Assembly (NCBI RefSeq): GCF_000237925.1
Contig: NW_017385995.1
Coordinates: forward strand, 186,001 to 250,000
DNA from: Schistosoma mansoni
Lineage: Eukaryota > Platyhelminthes > Trematoda > Strigeidida > Schistosomatidae
Direction of reading: 5' to 3'
DNA length: 64,000 nucleotides
Position 1 is the first letter of the stretch, and each line of letters begins with the position of its first letter. The notes under the pieces were generated by a model. That model saw nothing but the letters and a program-made list of their open reading frames with translations. It was not told the origin of the DNA and did not search any database. The translations under genes were made by a program, and so were the position numbers. Below are positions 34,327-45,900 of this stretch, in pieces.

Positions 34327-35624
34327 TTATTGTCGTATGGGCCTTTTTAGAAGAGACAAATGTGCAAATTTATTTATGAAATTGCCACTTTTATTGTAAC
34401 GGTATGATTTTGTGCCGTTTGTAATAGTATTGAATAAAATCTGTCTGTTATTCATGTATAAAGGAAGATTTTTAGTATGGTGGATATTAGGAAGAAAGGA
34501 TGCAGTGTTATTTTTATTGGAGCAGAATTTAGCTTTTTCAATCAATGTGGGAACTATAATACATCGAATAAATCATTACTTCCAATCACCTAAAAGATTG
34601 CACTGTTGTACATTATTTCATGAATATCATGTTTAGTTTTCTATATGGAACCGTATAAGCATTTCGTATTTGATCCAAAAAAAGTACCAAATATCGAAGT
34701 AATAATAACATAAATAAAAATGTTTATCTTACTGTGGAAAATCGGGAAGTTGGCTAAGATATTTGGTAAAGAAAAGTGTTAGTATGATCGTCTATGATAA
34801 TCCATGGAGAAAGATTGTTTGGGTTGCTTTTGTAATCCTTCATAAGAGAGTTACATTTGTTAACCAGTACTAATGTTTTCATTTGCATCACATGTGTACT
34901 GAAGAAACAACAAATTTTATGAATTACAAATTGAATCTCATAAACTAAAGTAAACTAATTTCAAAGTAAGTACAATTTCAAATCAGTAGTTTCTTAGCTC
35001 TCAATTAAGATTTTAGCATAGTTGAATAGGAAGAAATAATTCATTAGGCAACAGCAACCTCTCTATTTCAAGCCAGCTAAAGACTAGTGTAACTCTAACT
35101 GGAAACTGCTCACCATTATTCTTCACAACTTTCAATCTTAACACTAGAGATTAATGGTAAAATTGTTCTTCACACACTATGACAATTTATGTCATTTTTC
35201 AGGGTGACGCTTTCGGGAAATAATTACAGTTAGGAAACTACCCATGATATTCATCGCATTTACTCTTCCAATATCAAATAGAGCATTAAATTATTAATTT
35301 CTACCAGTTCCTAAAATAAATGATGTCGATTTTCAAGGAAAATCAGCTTGCAGTATGCTGGGAAGCGTTTAATTAATGTGGGATGATGTATCGTAATAAT
35401 CTCATTAACATCTCAGTTCTTAGAGTCAGTCACAGTGTGTTGATCGAATTATGCAACTTGATCTGTAAGCAAAACTTTTTCATGAAAAATGAAGTGAAAT
35501 AGATTTCTAAAATCAAAGGTCAAAAACTTACTCATCGTATTCAGGCATCTCATGAAACTTGCTGCCAATAGATTTAACAGGGATACAAACAACATTAGTG
35601 ATATCATCGAGTATCCTTTTTACC
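34327..35624 (-). CDS. Three exons of a possible secretory-pathway protein (weak GT31/B3GLCT likeness)
   Basis: Read on the minus strand: exon 35624-35532 (between TCAG and A|GTAAGT), exon 34898-34733 (between TTTCTTCAG and CA|GTAAGA), and a last exon 34553-34327 ending CGACAATAA. The first exon reads KRILDDITNVVCIPVKSIGS then KFHEMPEYD. Phase 2 carries over to THVMQMKTLVLVNKC..., then WIIIDDHTNTF. The run D-x-T...IP...KT...W-x-I-I-D-D-x-T follows the order in B3GLCT-type beta-1,3-glucosyltransferases of the ER, though the usual DDD reads DDH and the downstream ERYGYG region is missing. The frame of the middle exon shifts by one base after HTNTF. With that allowed, the phase fits the last exon. 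This may be an assembly error or decay. Confidence 0.35.
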
Positions 35625-37712
35625 CTGATTTCCGAAATTCTAATCATCTCTATTATTATTTGAAAAGTAGTTAGAAAGTAGTTTTATTCTCATTGAACTG
35701 TGATGAAAAAAAACTGAAGTTTATTCCTATAACAATTAAGTTGGTTTCTAACATATTAAGGAGCAATTATACCACGTCACAGTGGCAACGTAGTCAAGAT
35801 CTTTATTCACTGGATTGTAAGTAACTTGCCCTCCACTCTCTTGCAATGTATAAGCACTCTTATTTAAGTATCAGTACTTTTCAAATATTATGTTATTTCG
35901 TTTGATGAGAAGAAACTTTTCTACTGGACAAATATAATGTTTTTTGACATCGGCTCATTCAACGCTTATGTCAGTGATCCAGTCTTGCGAGCAAACATCG
36001 CTTGATCACTCCATATTATTTCATAATATTTATCAGTCGACGCATTCCACTCAGTAGTTTCATGAACTCCAAACATCCTTGTATTGCAAATCTTCAAACA
36101 TTAATTCATAACACTCAACAGAGGCACTTTTTAAAGCCATGTCGAGTTATCATTGTTGTTACTCCATGAGATTTCAAACCTGAAAAAAATTTATATCGCT
36201 ACATCATAACTAACTGACAATCTGCGATTAGAATATGCTAATGATTTTTCTACATATCTCCAATTAAGGTGAGAAAAATAGGATTAAATATCGAAAATAC
36301 AACCGATATTTCTAATGCTGGAGTGGACCTATTCTTAGATTAACTAGGTTAAGTAATGAGAAGAGAAAACTATATGTAAAGGTTCATACATAAAGGCTTA
36401 CTTGTGGTTGGCTTGACTATTATTTTCATGTAAACTGGGAAGATACCATTAAAAATGTGGAATTGTTAGTAACATTAAGCTCAGAATTTGAATAGAACGA
36501 GTAAATAAAACCGGGTTTCTTCATCGTTGTCTTGAAATGAGCTTGAAACCCACACACTGATTTGTTCAACGTGTTTCCGGGAATAGACCCTGACGAAATG
36601 CATACTGAAGTAGAGTTCCCTAGGACAAAGACATTGGATGAATCAGGGCGCCATTAGTCGACATTATTAATACTACATGGGGATGTTCCGTGCAAAGATT
36701 TTTGGTAATGTGAAGAATTAATAAAGCCTTCTTGGAAGCAGCTTTTCAGAAAGCTCAAAAGCTCGACTATTACGTGACTGAGAATGTGAATCCCATTTGA
36801 TAATGAAATACTCATTTGAAGTTTGCTATTTCTCACTTTATGTTTATTACGGGTAAATACAAGATGAAAAAAATTAAATATTGTAAAGGTGACAATTATT
36901 TAGCTTTCATGACCAACTATAGAAGAAAAATTATTTGTGGTCGTCGGTTAAAGTCATTATGTGCGTTTTCCTTCACCTAACATACTTCATTAAAATTTGT
37001 CTACTATTTAGTGTTTCGCAGTTTCCTATAGATCTCCAGTTGACACCAGTCTATGATGACAACTAACCTTACACTACAAGTTAGAACTTATAAGACCTGA
37101 TTTGTCATCTATAATAATGATCATTTGGATTTACTCAATTTGACCAAAAGCGTATCCACACTTCTCTTCGTGTTTCTCAGTATTCTAAACCTCACTACCT
37201 ACTAAATAACAGTTATGTCGATTTCATTTTTGACGAGAACTATTACGGAAATTTACTGTTCAAAGTTCGAGAAATCTGTAATTCATTAAATCAAATATGA
37301 AGAAAATAGTGTTTATCTCTATTGAAATTCACTTTATCAGTATCTGAAAATATGACGAAACAGGTTATAAACAAAACCATGTTTCGTCGAATTCCCTTAT
37401 TGTTTGCCGTCGTAGTTCAAGGTAAATAAATGTTAGAAACATACTACAATGGCGTTTTAAATTTTCATAAGATGATAACTGCTTAATGTACACAGTGGTT
37501 CTATTCGATAAAATAGCAAACACCGACCATCTTGAATTAATGACTAAAATTCTCAACCTAAGATCATTATGACTACACATTTAAGCATCCGTAAGTGTTA
37601 CATGACTCAACCTTAATTAACAATGATTGATCGTGTTTTTTTAGAGATATTAGACTAAATTTATAATGACAAAATTTAATTTCAGGAGGGATTTTTGTGG
37701 ATATTATAGTAA
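35625..37712. other. Probable intron of the 34.3-39.3 kb gene
   Basis: Between candidate exons. A TTTTTTCAG acceptor on the minus strand at about 36183 is followed by a short open stretch (LKSHGVTTMITRHGF), but no phase-compatible donor was found. Frames at 36654-36836 and 37365-37580 are not convincing. Confidence 0.35.
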
Positions 37713-37983
37713 TTTCGATAGTTGAGACCATGAATCAATTGAAGTTGGACCACCATGGAAAACCTGGAAGCACTGGACGGCCGTTTCGTCCTATTGTGGG
37801 ACTCCTCATCAGTGCTCATCCACGACCCCACCTCACGAGATTCGAACCAAGAACCTATCAGTCTTGCGTGCGAGCGCTTAACCTCTAGAACACTGAGCCG
37901 GCATCCAAACGGTGCTAATGTCCAGTGCCTCCAGGTTTTCCATGGTGGTCTAACTTCAGTTGACTCATGATCTCAACTATGAA
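37713..37983 (-). mobile_element. tRNA-hammerhead SINE family 2, copy with inverted ends
   Basis: Both ends carry the same sequence in opposite orientation: ATAGTTGAGACCATG at the left matches the reverse complement of CATGATCTCAACTAT at the right, and the likeness goes on for about 60 bases to GGAAGCACTGGAC. Between them, on the minus strand, are an A-box region (GGCTCAGTG, about 37898-37890), a B box (GGTTCGAATC, 37848-37839) and a hammerhead-like core. So it combines a Pol III promoter, a ribozyme and inverted termini. A truncated relative lies at 27350-27545. Confidence 0.75.
37770..37815 (-). ncRNA. Hammerhead-like ribozyme of SINE family 2
   Basis: On the minus strand: stem I GCACTG, core ATGAGGAG, stem II TCC...GGA with loop CACAATA, CGAAA, a short stem III (CGGCCG), GTC, then stem I CAGTGC. 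All three stems fit the Sm-alpha hammerhead layout with a different stem I. The first core base is A where C is needed, so this copy is probably inactive; the family ancestor was likely active. Confidence 0.65.
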
Positions 37984-38403
37984 AATCTAATTCCTTTAAA
38001 AAAATGTTTATAATTTATTCATTATCAATAATTCCTACTTGTAATAATATTCCTTTTGTATACCTGCAAATAAAACAGCATTTGTAAATCATAAACTTGT
38101 CATAGGAAAGATTAACTATAAATATTGGTTATCATACTTATTAATTTATTCAATATCATTAGTGTGTGTGTTTATATTAGAGAATATTTCAACAGATTAT
38201 AATGTTAAACTCATTTCGCTTGTAAATATTTTAAGGTAAATGAAAAAATATTTATTTGACATTGTTTAGATGCCGTTCATGTTCATTGCTGAGTTTCACT
38301 ACCATGACGTTTATTTTGATTAATAAATAGATTTATTGCTATCATTACCATGATATATCCCGAAGAGAATTATGAATGGTAACTTTTGAGAACTATTTAT
38401 GGA

Positions 38404-38880
38404 CCAATATAATGCGCATATTTCCTATTGTATAATTGTTAAGTAACTATACTATTCATATTCATGTTCCTTTTATTATGAGCTTTATTTTGACCCATAG
38501 ACTACTATTGTACGACTTATCATTCCTGAGTTATGCCCAGTCTATTAATTACTGTTCCCCCTATTCACAGCCACATTTTGCCAAATCTTGTACAAATGTT
38601 GTTTCCTATTTTATGGTACTATGTGATCTGTTTGTTTGGTATATAAACCCAGTATGTTTGAGAATAATGATTCATATTGCAGAGGCTGTTATTGGTGTTC
38701 TGGACTTAACCGGCTGGGCCAGGCAGAAAGCAAGACCGACAAGTGCTCTAGACTGCTCGTACAGGTCTTGTATGTCACTGTTCCGATCGATAATTCATTG
38801 CTTTCTATTTGGGGGAATCATCACGTCATATATAAACAGGGCATCCGGACAGGCACACTCTATATAACAGAAAAAATCTC
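38404..38880 (+). repeat. Diverged dispersed repeat, copy A
   Basis: It pairs in the same order with 40905-41300. Shared blocks include TTATTATGAGCTTTATTTTGACC-like, CACGGCCACATTT-like and TTGTACAAAT, then TGTTTGGTATATAAACC-like and GTTATTGGTGTTCTGGACT-like. Coding frames across it are not conserved between the copies. The TATA-like middle and the length suggest an old LTR or SINE, but the ends are not defined. Confidence 0.6.
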
Positions 38881-39197
38881 ATTTTCGATTGTATTTTCAA
38901 GTATTCAACTTTGTGTGAATAAATGGAGTTCCAATAGATTATCAGTTATTTAAAATAAATTCAATAAGAATGAGGTTGCTATAATGTGGGCATATTTACA
39001 AAACAGATAACCAAGAATTTTAAGCAGATAGGGATCTGATTATATGACTAAGTATCCATTGCTAATCCTTCAAAACTATACAATTTCTTATATCGATTGT
39101 CTAGAGAAAGTAGCTGAACCCTTATTAGACTGTGTTAATTATTTTTCTTTTAATATATATATCTCAATAAATCTTCATCAGAAAAAAAAATACTTAC

Positions 39198-39269
39198 GTG
39201 GTTCAATGTCTGAGTAAACGCTAAGAATTGTATATACCAAAGTTACGTAAAGTGTCAAGAAATTCATTT
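39198..39269 (-). CDS. Signal-peptide exon, probably 5' end of the 34-35 kb gene
   Basis: An exon between a TATTTAG acceptor (39271-39270) and a CAC|GTAAGT donor (39198/39197). ATG at 39267-39265 opens MNFLTLYVTLVYTILSVYSD, a clear signal peptide, then IEP and a phase-1 donor. The acceptor just before the ATG implies a spliced 5'UTR. It lies upstream of the exons at 34.3-35.6 kb on the same strand, with no other gene between them, so it is most simply their first coding exon. The intermediate exons (entering in phase 1, leaving in phase 2) were not found. Confidence 0.45.
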
Positions 39270-39871
39270 CTAAATAGAAATTTTTCAATTGAACAGCTAG
39301 ACAATTAGAATATTCGGAATAAGTACAGTATTCTCCAACATATCTATCTATATATATACAAGTGTACATGAGATGATTCCTCTTAGCAAATGAAAAGAAT
39401 ATTTGATGAATAAACTAACTTATTAGTTCATGTATATAACCATAAAATATCCAGTTTCAAATGTACAATACAAATGGATATAAACATATGATTATACAAA
39501 TAAATAATGTAAATGTATAATCATTTTGAATAAACAAAATTATAAGTAAACATGTACTTTTTCTTTTCTTTTTTTCTGTATCAATATTGGAAAGGAATTC
39601 ACTCACTCAAATGAAATTTTATTGAAAGATTTAGATGTACTTCAGAATGTCGTGAATTGATCTTATCAAGTTGTTTTTTAATGTTTCATAAATGAATTCG
39701 TTCTTTTTCTTTCTACAACTGAACTTATAACAATTAAATTCACTTAGTATTGTTTGTTTGAATCTTCCAATTGATGTTTATGGTTGCAACTAGTCAGTCT
39801 CTAATTGGCATATATGCATACTGTGCGTATTGCCTCGATATAGCCTTGATTCACAAACATTGTAAGCAAAG

Positions 39872-39936
39872 ATGGATAGTGGCTGAGTGGATAACACGAT
39901 GGCGTTTGAAGCGAAAGGTACTGGGTTCGAGTCCCA
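39872..39936 (+). promoter_or_regulatory. Internal Pol III promoter (A and B boxes) of the Sm-alpha copy
   Basis: A box GTGGCTGAGTGG followed about 40 bases later by B box GGGTTCGAGTCCC, the tRNA spacing. The segment can fold partly like a tRNA but is not a tRNA gene, since no acceptor stem closes it. Confidence 0.8.
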
Positions 39937-39958
39937 GAGTGAACATCAACTCTGAGAT

Positions 39959-40019
39959 GCAGGTACATCCAGCTGAAGAGTCTCAAATAGGACGAAACGC
40001 GCTTCCTGGGTTCCACTGC
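39959..40019 (+). ncRNA. Hammerhead ribozyme, Sm-alpha type, core intact
   Basis: GCAGGTACATCC-AG, CTGAAGAG, stem II TCTCAAATAGGA, CGAAA, CGCGC-TTC, CTGGGTTCCACTGC. The core CTGANGA and GAAA are kept, and stem I with its bulged loop matches the well-studied Schistosoma ribozyme. The base before the cleavage triplet is T where most copies have G (CGCGCGTC), so stem III is weakened. Cleavage is likely but may be slower. Confidence 0.85.
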
Positions 40020-40058
40020 TAGTCACTATCCATGTTTTCATAACAATTAACTTTCATA

Positions 40059-40647
40059 AGTGAACGAGAACACGGGTGGGGACAATCTAATATATTTAAC
40101 ACGAAAATTACAAACTACGTCACTAAAATCTAATAACCATACAGTAAACAGTTAATTTGCAAAATAATAATCAATTGTCTCAATCTTGACTGTTCCTTTA
40201 ACAAAAATTAGTTCATCTTCACTGATTTCATTGTTCATGCATTTTCATACCGATTGCGCTTCGTTTCTGTTATTTCCTTATCGATCTTCTGCCAAAATAC
40301 ATTCTCTGCTTGACCATCACTATATACTACTGTGGTGTGGTCTACTTATATCCATATAAGTAGTATATGGTGTGGGTCAGACATAGAATGTATTTTGGCA
40401 GAAGACCGATGAGGAAAGAACTGAAATGAAGCGCAATCGTTTGGAAAATGCATGAGCAATGGAATTGGAGAAGAAACAGTGAAGATTGAAACAATTGATT
40501 GTTACTTTGCAAATTAATTATTCATTGTTTGGTTATCAGAATTTAATGAGATAGTCTGTAATTTTTGCTTATATACATTCGATTGTCCCCGATCGTGTTC
40601 TGTTCACTACACTACTTATGCGGATATAAGTAGACCATACCACATAG
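40059..40647. repeat. Two LTR-like repeats head to head (fold-back)
   Basis: A 300-base repeat (GTGAACGAGAACACGGGTGG ... TATATACTACTG) is followed at once by the same repeat in reverse (about 40356-40610) and then a short third piece (ATGCGGATATAAGTAGACC). The unit is the same family as 51597-51892 and the end of the gypsy fossil at 24450. The pair can form a long hairpin. Confidence 0.75.
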
Positions 40648-40904
40648 TCTACTGATCAGAAGTAAATGATAATCAAATTTTAGAAAAGTCCATTAAGTTA
40701 ACAACAAAATGTAACCATCATCTAATGTTACAGGATGATATTTATTTTTATTAATGATCATATTCATATCTACACAGGGTAGAATGTTACATTTTAAGAT
40801 AGTAACTGTTTATAAAAGGGTAATTGGTTTTATTTTAGTGTAAGGTATTTATTATATCCTAGTGATAATGAAAGTACGAGTAACTTCCGGGACCTGTTAA
40901 TGAA

Positions 40905-41300
40905 CTATTATTCTATATATATATATTCTAATTGTATAACTATTGAGTAATTAGATTGTGTATATCTATATTCATCTTATTATAAGCTTCATCTTGACTT
41001 ATGGATTATTATTATACGAATTAATGTTCCTAAATTATATTCAGTTTATTGATTACTGTATCCCACGTTCACGGCCACATTTAGATTCATCTTGTACAAA
41101 TATTATTTTCTATTTTATGGTGTGCTGCGGTCTGTCTGTCTGGTATGTAAACCGGGTATGTTTGAAATAAATGATTCGCATAACAGAAGCTGCAATTGGT
41201 GTTTTTGGACTGAATTGGAAGGGCTAGGTGAACAAGGAACCAATAAGGACGCTAAATTGCTCATACCAGTTAGACGTCATTGATTTGGTACAGTCTTAAG
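40905..41300 (+). repeat. Diverged dispersed repeat, copy B
   Basis: Partner of 38404-38880 in the same orientation. It includes CACGGCCACATTTAGATTCA, then GTCTGGTATGTAAACCGGGT and GAATTGGAAGGGCTAGG. The two copies differ at many bases, so the family is old. Confidence 0.6.
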
Positions 41301-41326
41301 ATTAGACAAGTCGTATTTCGAATGGT

Positions 41327-41328
<2 letters not shown>

Positions 41329-41357
<29 letters not shown>
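41329..41357. repeat. (TA)n microsatellite
   Basis: An unbroken AT alternation of 29 bases. Confidence 0.95.
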
Positions 41358-41753
41358 ACTAACACTTACGCATCTAAAATGCATATGTGAGTAGGCTGTA
41401 ACACGTGATCGAGAATGCAGAAATAATGATGATGATGTAATGACATACACGTTGTTACTATTCGAATAACACTGTTAGACAAATTAATTGAAGGGTTTAA
41501 AAAAAGTAAAGGTAAACAGACGTAAGTATAGGTGAGGTGCTGTAATGAAATCAGCACAGGGACTGTGAACATTAAACTAATCAATAATAACCCTAAATGT
41601 CACAACAACTGATGAGAATTCAGGTTTATGTGGTTTCATTATCTTCCTTCATACATTTAGCATAGTGAAACACCAGACACAAAGTCTTCTTACTGCTTTC
41701 TTCAAATCATCCTCTACTACGTTGTGTACCAAATTTATTTGGTTATTTATTCT

Positions 41754-41790
41754 CTGAAGAAGTGGCTTACACTGAGTCACGAAACGCCAG
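41754..41790 (+). ncRNA. Hammerhead-like motif, Penelope-element style
   Basis: CTGAAGA, then GTGGCT-TACACTG-AGTCAC (a six-pair stem II), then GAAACGCC. Penelope-like elements carry hammerheads in their terminal repeats, and the core plus stem II fits. Stem I and III partners were not traced, and no Penelope polymerase is visible nearby. Confidence 0.45.
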
Positions 41791-41799
41791 AAAATCTAA

Positions 41800-42379
41800 T
41801 TTTTCTACTCATTGGGATATTACAAACATATTATTTATTTATAACAATCTACCCAATGCTCAATTTATTCAAAATTATCAAATCAAAACTTGGTAATGAT
41901 ACCTACAGATATACAAAATGAAATCTAGATACTAATCTCCAATTTCATTTTCAATAAAACTATAGTCGGTTAACTGTTTATATTGAGAGTCCAATACCTT
42001 TACATACAAGAATTAACATTGAACTGTTTTATCAAAAACTGTATTAGAAAATGAGAATGATTTTCAAAATAAATTTGGTTATCATCAGAATGAAAGTGGT
42101 ATTTCTTATTCGTTAAATGAAATCTTAAGCTATTACAGATAAATTACTCAAATTGTTACTTGTTAGTGAACAATTTTATATCCTGACAATTCGTGATGTT
42201 ATCTAGTTTGTAAACTAGAAGGTGCTATTAGATCGCCGATGCATGGTGATTAAAAGTTTGTAGGCTCATATTATTTAATATTAGTTTATAGTCTGAACAG
42301 GAAATTCTGGAGCCAATAAACACAAATGCGAAGCCTACATAATTGTCTTCCACCATAGAACTCAGTTATCCAGGTCACG
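41800..42379. other. AT-rich, nothing recognised
   Basis: It may include more of the terminal repeat of a Penelope-like element beginning near 41750, but no further sign of it was found. Confidence 0.4.
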
Positions 42380-42950
42380 AATTCCTTGCTAGATAAGCAG
42401 CAACGTAGCTCATCAACAGCATGTCCGTCGAAGCAATCACTTGTTTACTCCTCGATCGTTGGACGGATAGCTTCGGAGTTTCCGCCACTGTCCCTACAGA
42501 CAAAGGAATTCATTTGGAATCAGTGTTTTTTCGTGGGTCCTCCTACCTCCTAGAAGTGCACTATGTCACTACGACAGTCTATCATCCATCAACCAATGAT
42601 TTAGTGGGGGAGATTCCACCATCATTTTAAAAGCTCGCTCACGTCTCAGGCTGGTATGTCAAAATAGATAGACGCACTTCAGATAATAGTGATGAAAATA
42701 CGGTCTATGATCAAAGATATTAGGTGTATAGCGGCTAACTTAGAATATGCTTCAAATTCAGTCTTACCTGTTCCGTTACCTAACAGAGAAGATGAAACGA
42801 AAAATAACCCATCGAAAATCGTTATCCACTCCTCATAGGTCATACACAGATTCAAGCAGGCACCTCCACACGCTCAGAGAAGACGCGGACGCTTTCGTAA
42901 ACACCAATTATTTTCACATGGATGCAGTTAAAAAGCTAATAAAATAGCCT
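42380..42950 (+). mobile_element. Ty3/gypsy integrase fossil
   Basis: The integrase core end reads RWTDSFGVSATVPTDKGIHL, then TVYHPSTNDLV, matching the order RFGVP...TDRG-x-x-F...YHP-x-x-NG-x-V in gypsy integrases. A pol tail follows to about 42950. No LTR was found around it. It is broken and old. Confidence 0.8.
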
Positions 42951-45640
42951 TACTAAAGTCCGTACTGAGTTAATGAACGAGTTAAAAATACTTCATTATC
43001 GATAAAGGTGGCAAGAATAAGAAAATCTCTTTTGATCGACTAATACCAGCCTTCCTCGATAACTAAAAATTAGATGACGCTATTAATTACATGAGTAAGT
43101 TTTCCTATTAGGCCAGAAACTAACAGTAATACTTTTCCAAACTTAATTTATTCAACCCAACAATAACTAAACCTAAGTGCTACGTGCATTTAGCTGATTA
43201 ATCTTTTTGTACAATATTGCACGTTTCAACAAAAAGTCTTTATTTACCACATTTTCAATGTCTGTCTATATTCAGTATTTTTAACCACCTCATATAACAC
43301 CGAGAATGTGTATTGCAATTTACTGGGTATAAAGTATGGCTAATTTTTCATAAATAACGTCATATTCTTCTGTATGCCCTGACTATAGAGTGTTAACAAA
43401 CGTCATATTTTTACGTTTCTACTCAAACACTCATGTGAACAATAATTTCGCATATTACACAAATTGTAACACTTTTAGTATATATATGCTGTCGTCGCAT
43501 AGTACCAGCAATCATACTTCTTAGATGCAGCATAAGAGAACCGTGAAGCTGAAAAGAAACTGACCGAGTATGAAAAATTCATGTCATCGAATGAAAACTA
43601 GGGAAATACTTCAGCAAAGAAAATGGAATGAACTACAGTTACAACAAATAAATGAATAAAATAAAACATGTGAAGAAAAGTTTTTGCATACCATTAGAGT
43701 GACTATATTTGATCGTTGGTAGACAGTTTGGCGAAATGTGTCGAAATCAAAATGTAGGCATTGCACTTTGCAATGATTTAGCAGCCTCATACTATTCAGT
43801 TGAGACAGAGTGCATACACATACACGAGCTTTCAGTTTTACCATGATAAATCTATGTAGAAAGTTTGTATAAGCTGTTCCTTTTGTTCTAATTCAGTCTT
43901 GATCTTCTTGTTCACCTCTTTTTTTGTGTTGCCTTATACTACTTACTGATATTCAGTAACGAGTTTCATTTCTACTCAACTATGAGAATACGGTGTGGAA
44001 GGTGAATTTACTATCATAAAATGTTCTTAAGTACCTGCATAAACTAGTAACATTCACTTTATTTTGGTTTCGGCAGAACAGCTCCCATATTTTGTGCACT
44101 TGTCCTTTGTTCGATTATTATAAGTTATTAATGATTTTAGACAGCTAACGACTTTCATCTACACCATTGTATGTTGTAGTTAATTTTTGGGTAATTACTG
44201 CAGGAAGCATTTTCTCTTTTATATACAGACACATCAACTGCCATAGATACCTTACAAGTTGAGGTTTGTCACTAATCTACATATGTTTTGTAATGATAGA
44301 AGTGTTCTCTAGATAAAATCTGTTTTGGAATTCGATTTTCACGCGTAACTCATTCATGTGGTTGGGTCCCTCGGTAGGATTTAATACAAGCTATAAACGA
44401 ACTGGGATAAGTCGGAACAGTCATGTAACCATGAAATGTACCACTTCAACTTTACTAATTATTTGGTACTTATTCACATGTTTTATGATGTCTTTTTCTC
44501 ATGTAGAATTTCATGTGTGGATTTTTATATTTCTTACCCACTCATTAGAATTTTTTATCACATAAACCGATAGTACAATTCCTATGATTAATTTTTATAT
44601 CGACCCACACCTCACGATTGACTGACACAATAATCTATACAGCACACAATTCAGCAATCACTTCCTACATATTTTAAACTTATTGGTCTACTAGTTAAGA
44701 ACCTGGGATATAACCATTCCTAAAATATTTCGTAGGAAACCCTTTTTACATCTCATCTCCAAGTGAATCTAATTACACATTGGGATCGGTCTAGAAGATC
44801 TACGGAATTAGTTGGGATTTTTAATAACTGGAGACAGATAGATATACGCCCAAATTGGAAAACAAATGATAAATCGAATGTCGCAAATCATAACCTTTCA
44901 ACTATTCACGGTCATTTTCCCTCCAACACTGGATTTATTACGTTGATATCATAAAATTAACGGTTTGGCGGATAATATTTATTGTCACCAACAACGAACG
45001 TAAACTTTAGGAGTCATATTCACCTTGGTTGCAAATTTCGTTTGACTTGGTAGTTATTCAGTTACCAAACCCATAAGTAGTATACACCCATTATAATCTT
45101 ATGAGCGTAACCTCTAAGCGGGAGACGTATGATACAGCATCAGCCATTTATACTTGTTATCTACGAGCCATACATGAATCGAATGTTAAAATGACAAAAT
45201 AAATTTCCTTACAAAAAGTTATGATTAGTGAAGCTTAATGTATTGGGCAATTAGTTCATTACACTTATTACCAATCATCACTAATGATATAGAGGCTGAA
45301 GTCATGTCGAGGCACTAAAGTCGAATTAAGTGGTTTCTATATAGGATCACCCCTGGACGTTTCAAATAAACGTCTGTCACACAAGATAATATAAGATACA
45401 ATCCCATAATATGTTACTTATTCTTTGAAAATCCTGGAGCTCATGCTCATCATTAATTTGAAGCTAAGGTTTTTTAAATTCACATATGTGAATCCTAATT
45501 GTTCATTAACTTAATTTGAGCTGCAAATATCCGCGGGACAACTGTAGTAGTCTTAAACTCTCGTCGTCTCAGCAACACTGTCTAAACTTTCCTATGCTCC
45601 ACTTTTGATGGCTGTAGGAGAAAATGATCACTGATAAGAC
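42951..45640. other. 2.7 kb, no confident gene
   Basis: One short plus-strand stretch at about 43533-43600 reads like a charged helix (ENREAEKKLTEYEKFMSSNE), with stops on both sides. It may be a trace of a pseudogene. Nothing else stands out. Confidence 0.4.
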
Positions 45641-45779
45641 AAAGATCATCGACACTAACATGATTTTGACACATTCTAGGATGTTTTTGTTTCCATTATC
45701 GTTCTTAAGGGTAGTTGCCCTCTGTTCAGTCGGCTTCCGGAGAACTCTAACAGAGCCTCCAGAGGCTCATAAAGAGCCC

Positions 45780-45900
45780 CAGCCAATCAGAATACGATGG
45801 AACATTCTAGAGTTCCAACGTGGCGTGATACTATTGGTCGGTATCATAATATGTCGTTAATGGATTGGCTAACATCTATAAATACCTATGATTTTCTGTA
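45780..45900 (+). promoter_or_regulatory. Promoter-like block with heat-shock element, CCAAT boxes and TATA
   Basis: GGAACATTCTAGAGTTCC (45799-45816) contains alternating GAA/TTC units of a heat-shock element, the third imperfect. CCAAT boxes lie at 45783 and, inverted, at about 45833 and 45864. TATAAATA is at 45877-45884. The order and spacing are those of a heat-inducible Pol II promoter. No open frame follows; a dispersed repeat begins at 46050. It could be a moved piece of an hsp70-type promoter or the promoter of an LTR. Confidence 0.5.

Larger units (their letters stand above)
39743..40025 (+). mobile_element. Sm-alpha SINE-like retroposon, best copy
   Basis: The most complete copy in the window. 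It opens with CACTTAGTATTGTTTGTTTG, then TCAGTCTCTAATTGGCATAT and GCCTCGATATAGCC, followed by a tRNA-like Pol III promoter (39872-39936), the hammerhead (39959-40019) and the tail CTGCTAGTCACTATCC. This order is known from Schistosoma Sm-alpha elements, which depend on LINE enzymes for movement. Confidence 0.9.

Noticed and set aside
39872-39936. Possible tRNA gene
   Set aside because: A and B boxes are present, but there is no acceptor stem or CCA-side structure and the unit runs on into the hammerhead; it is a SINE promoter.
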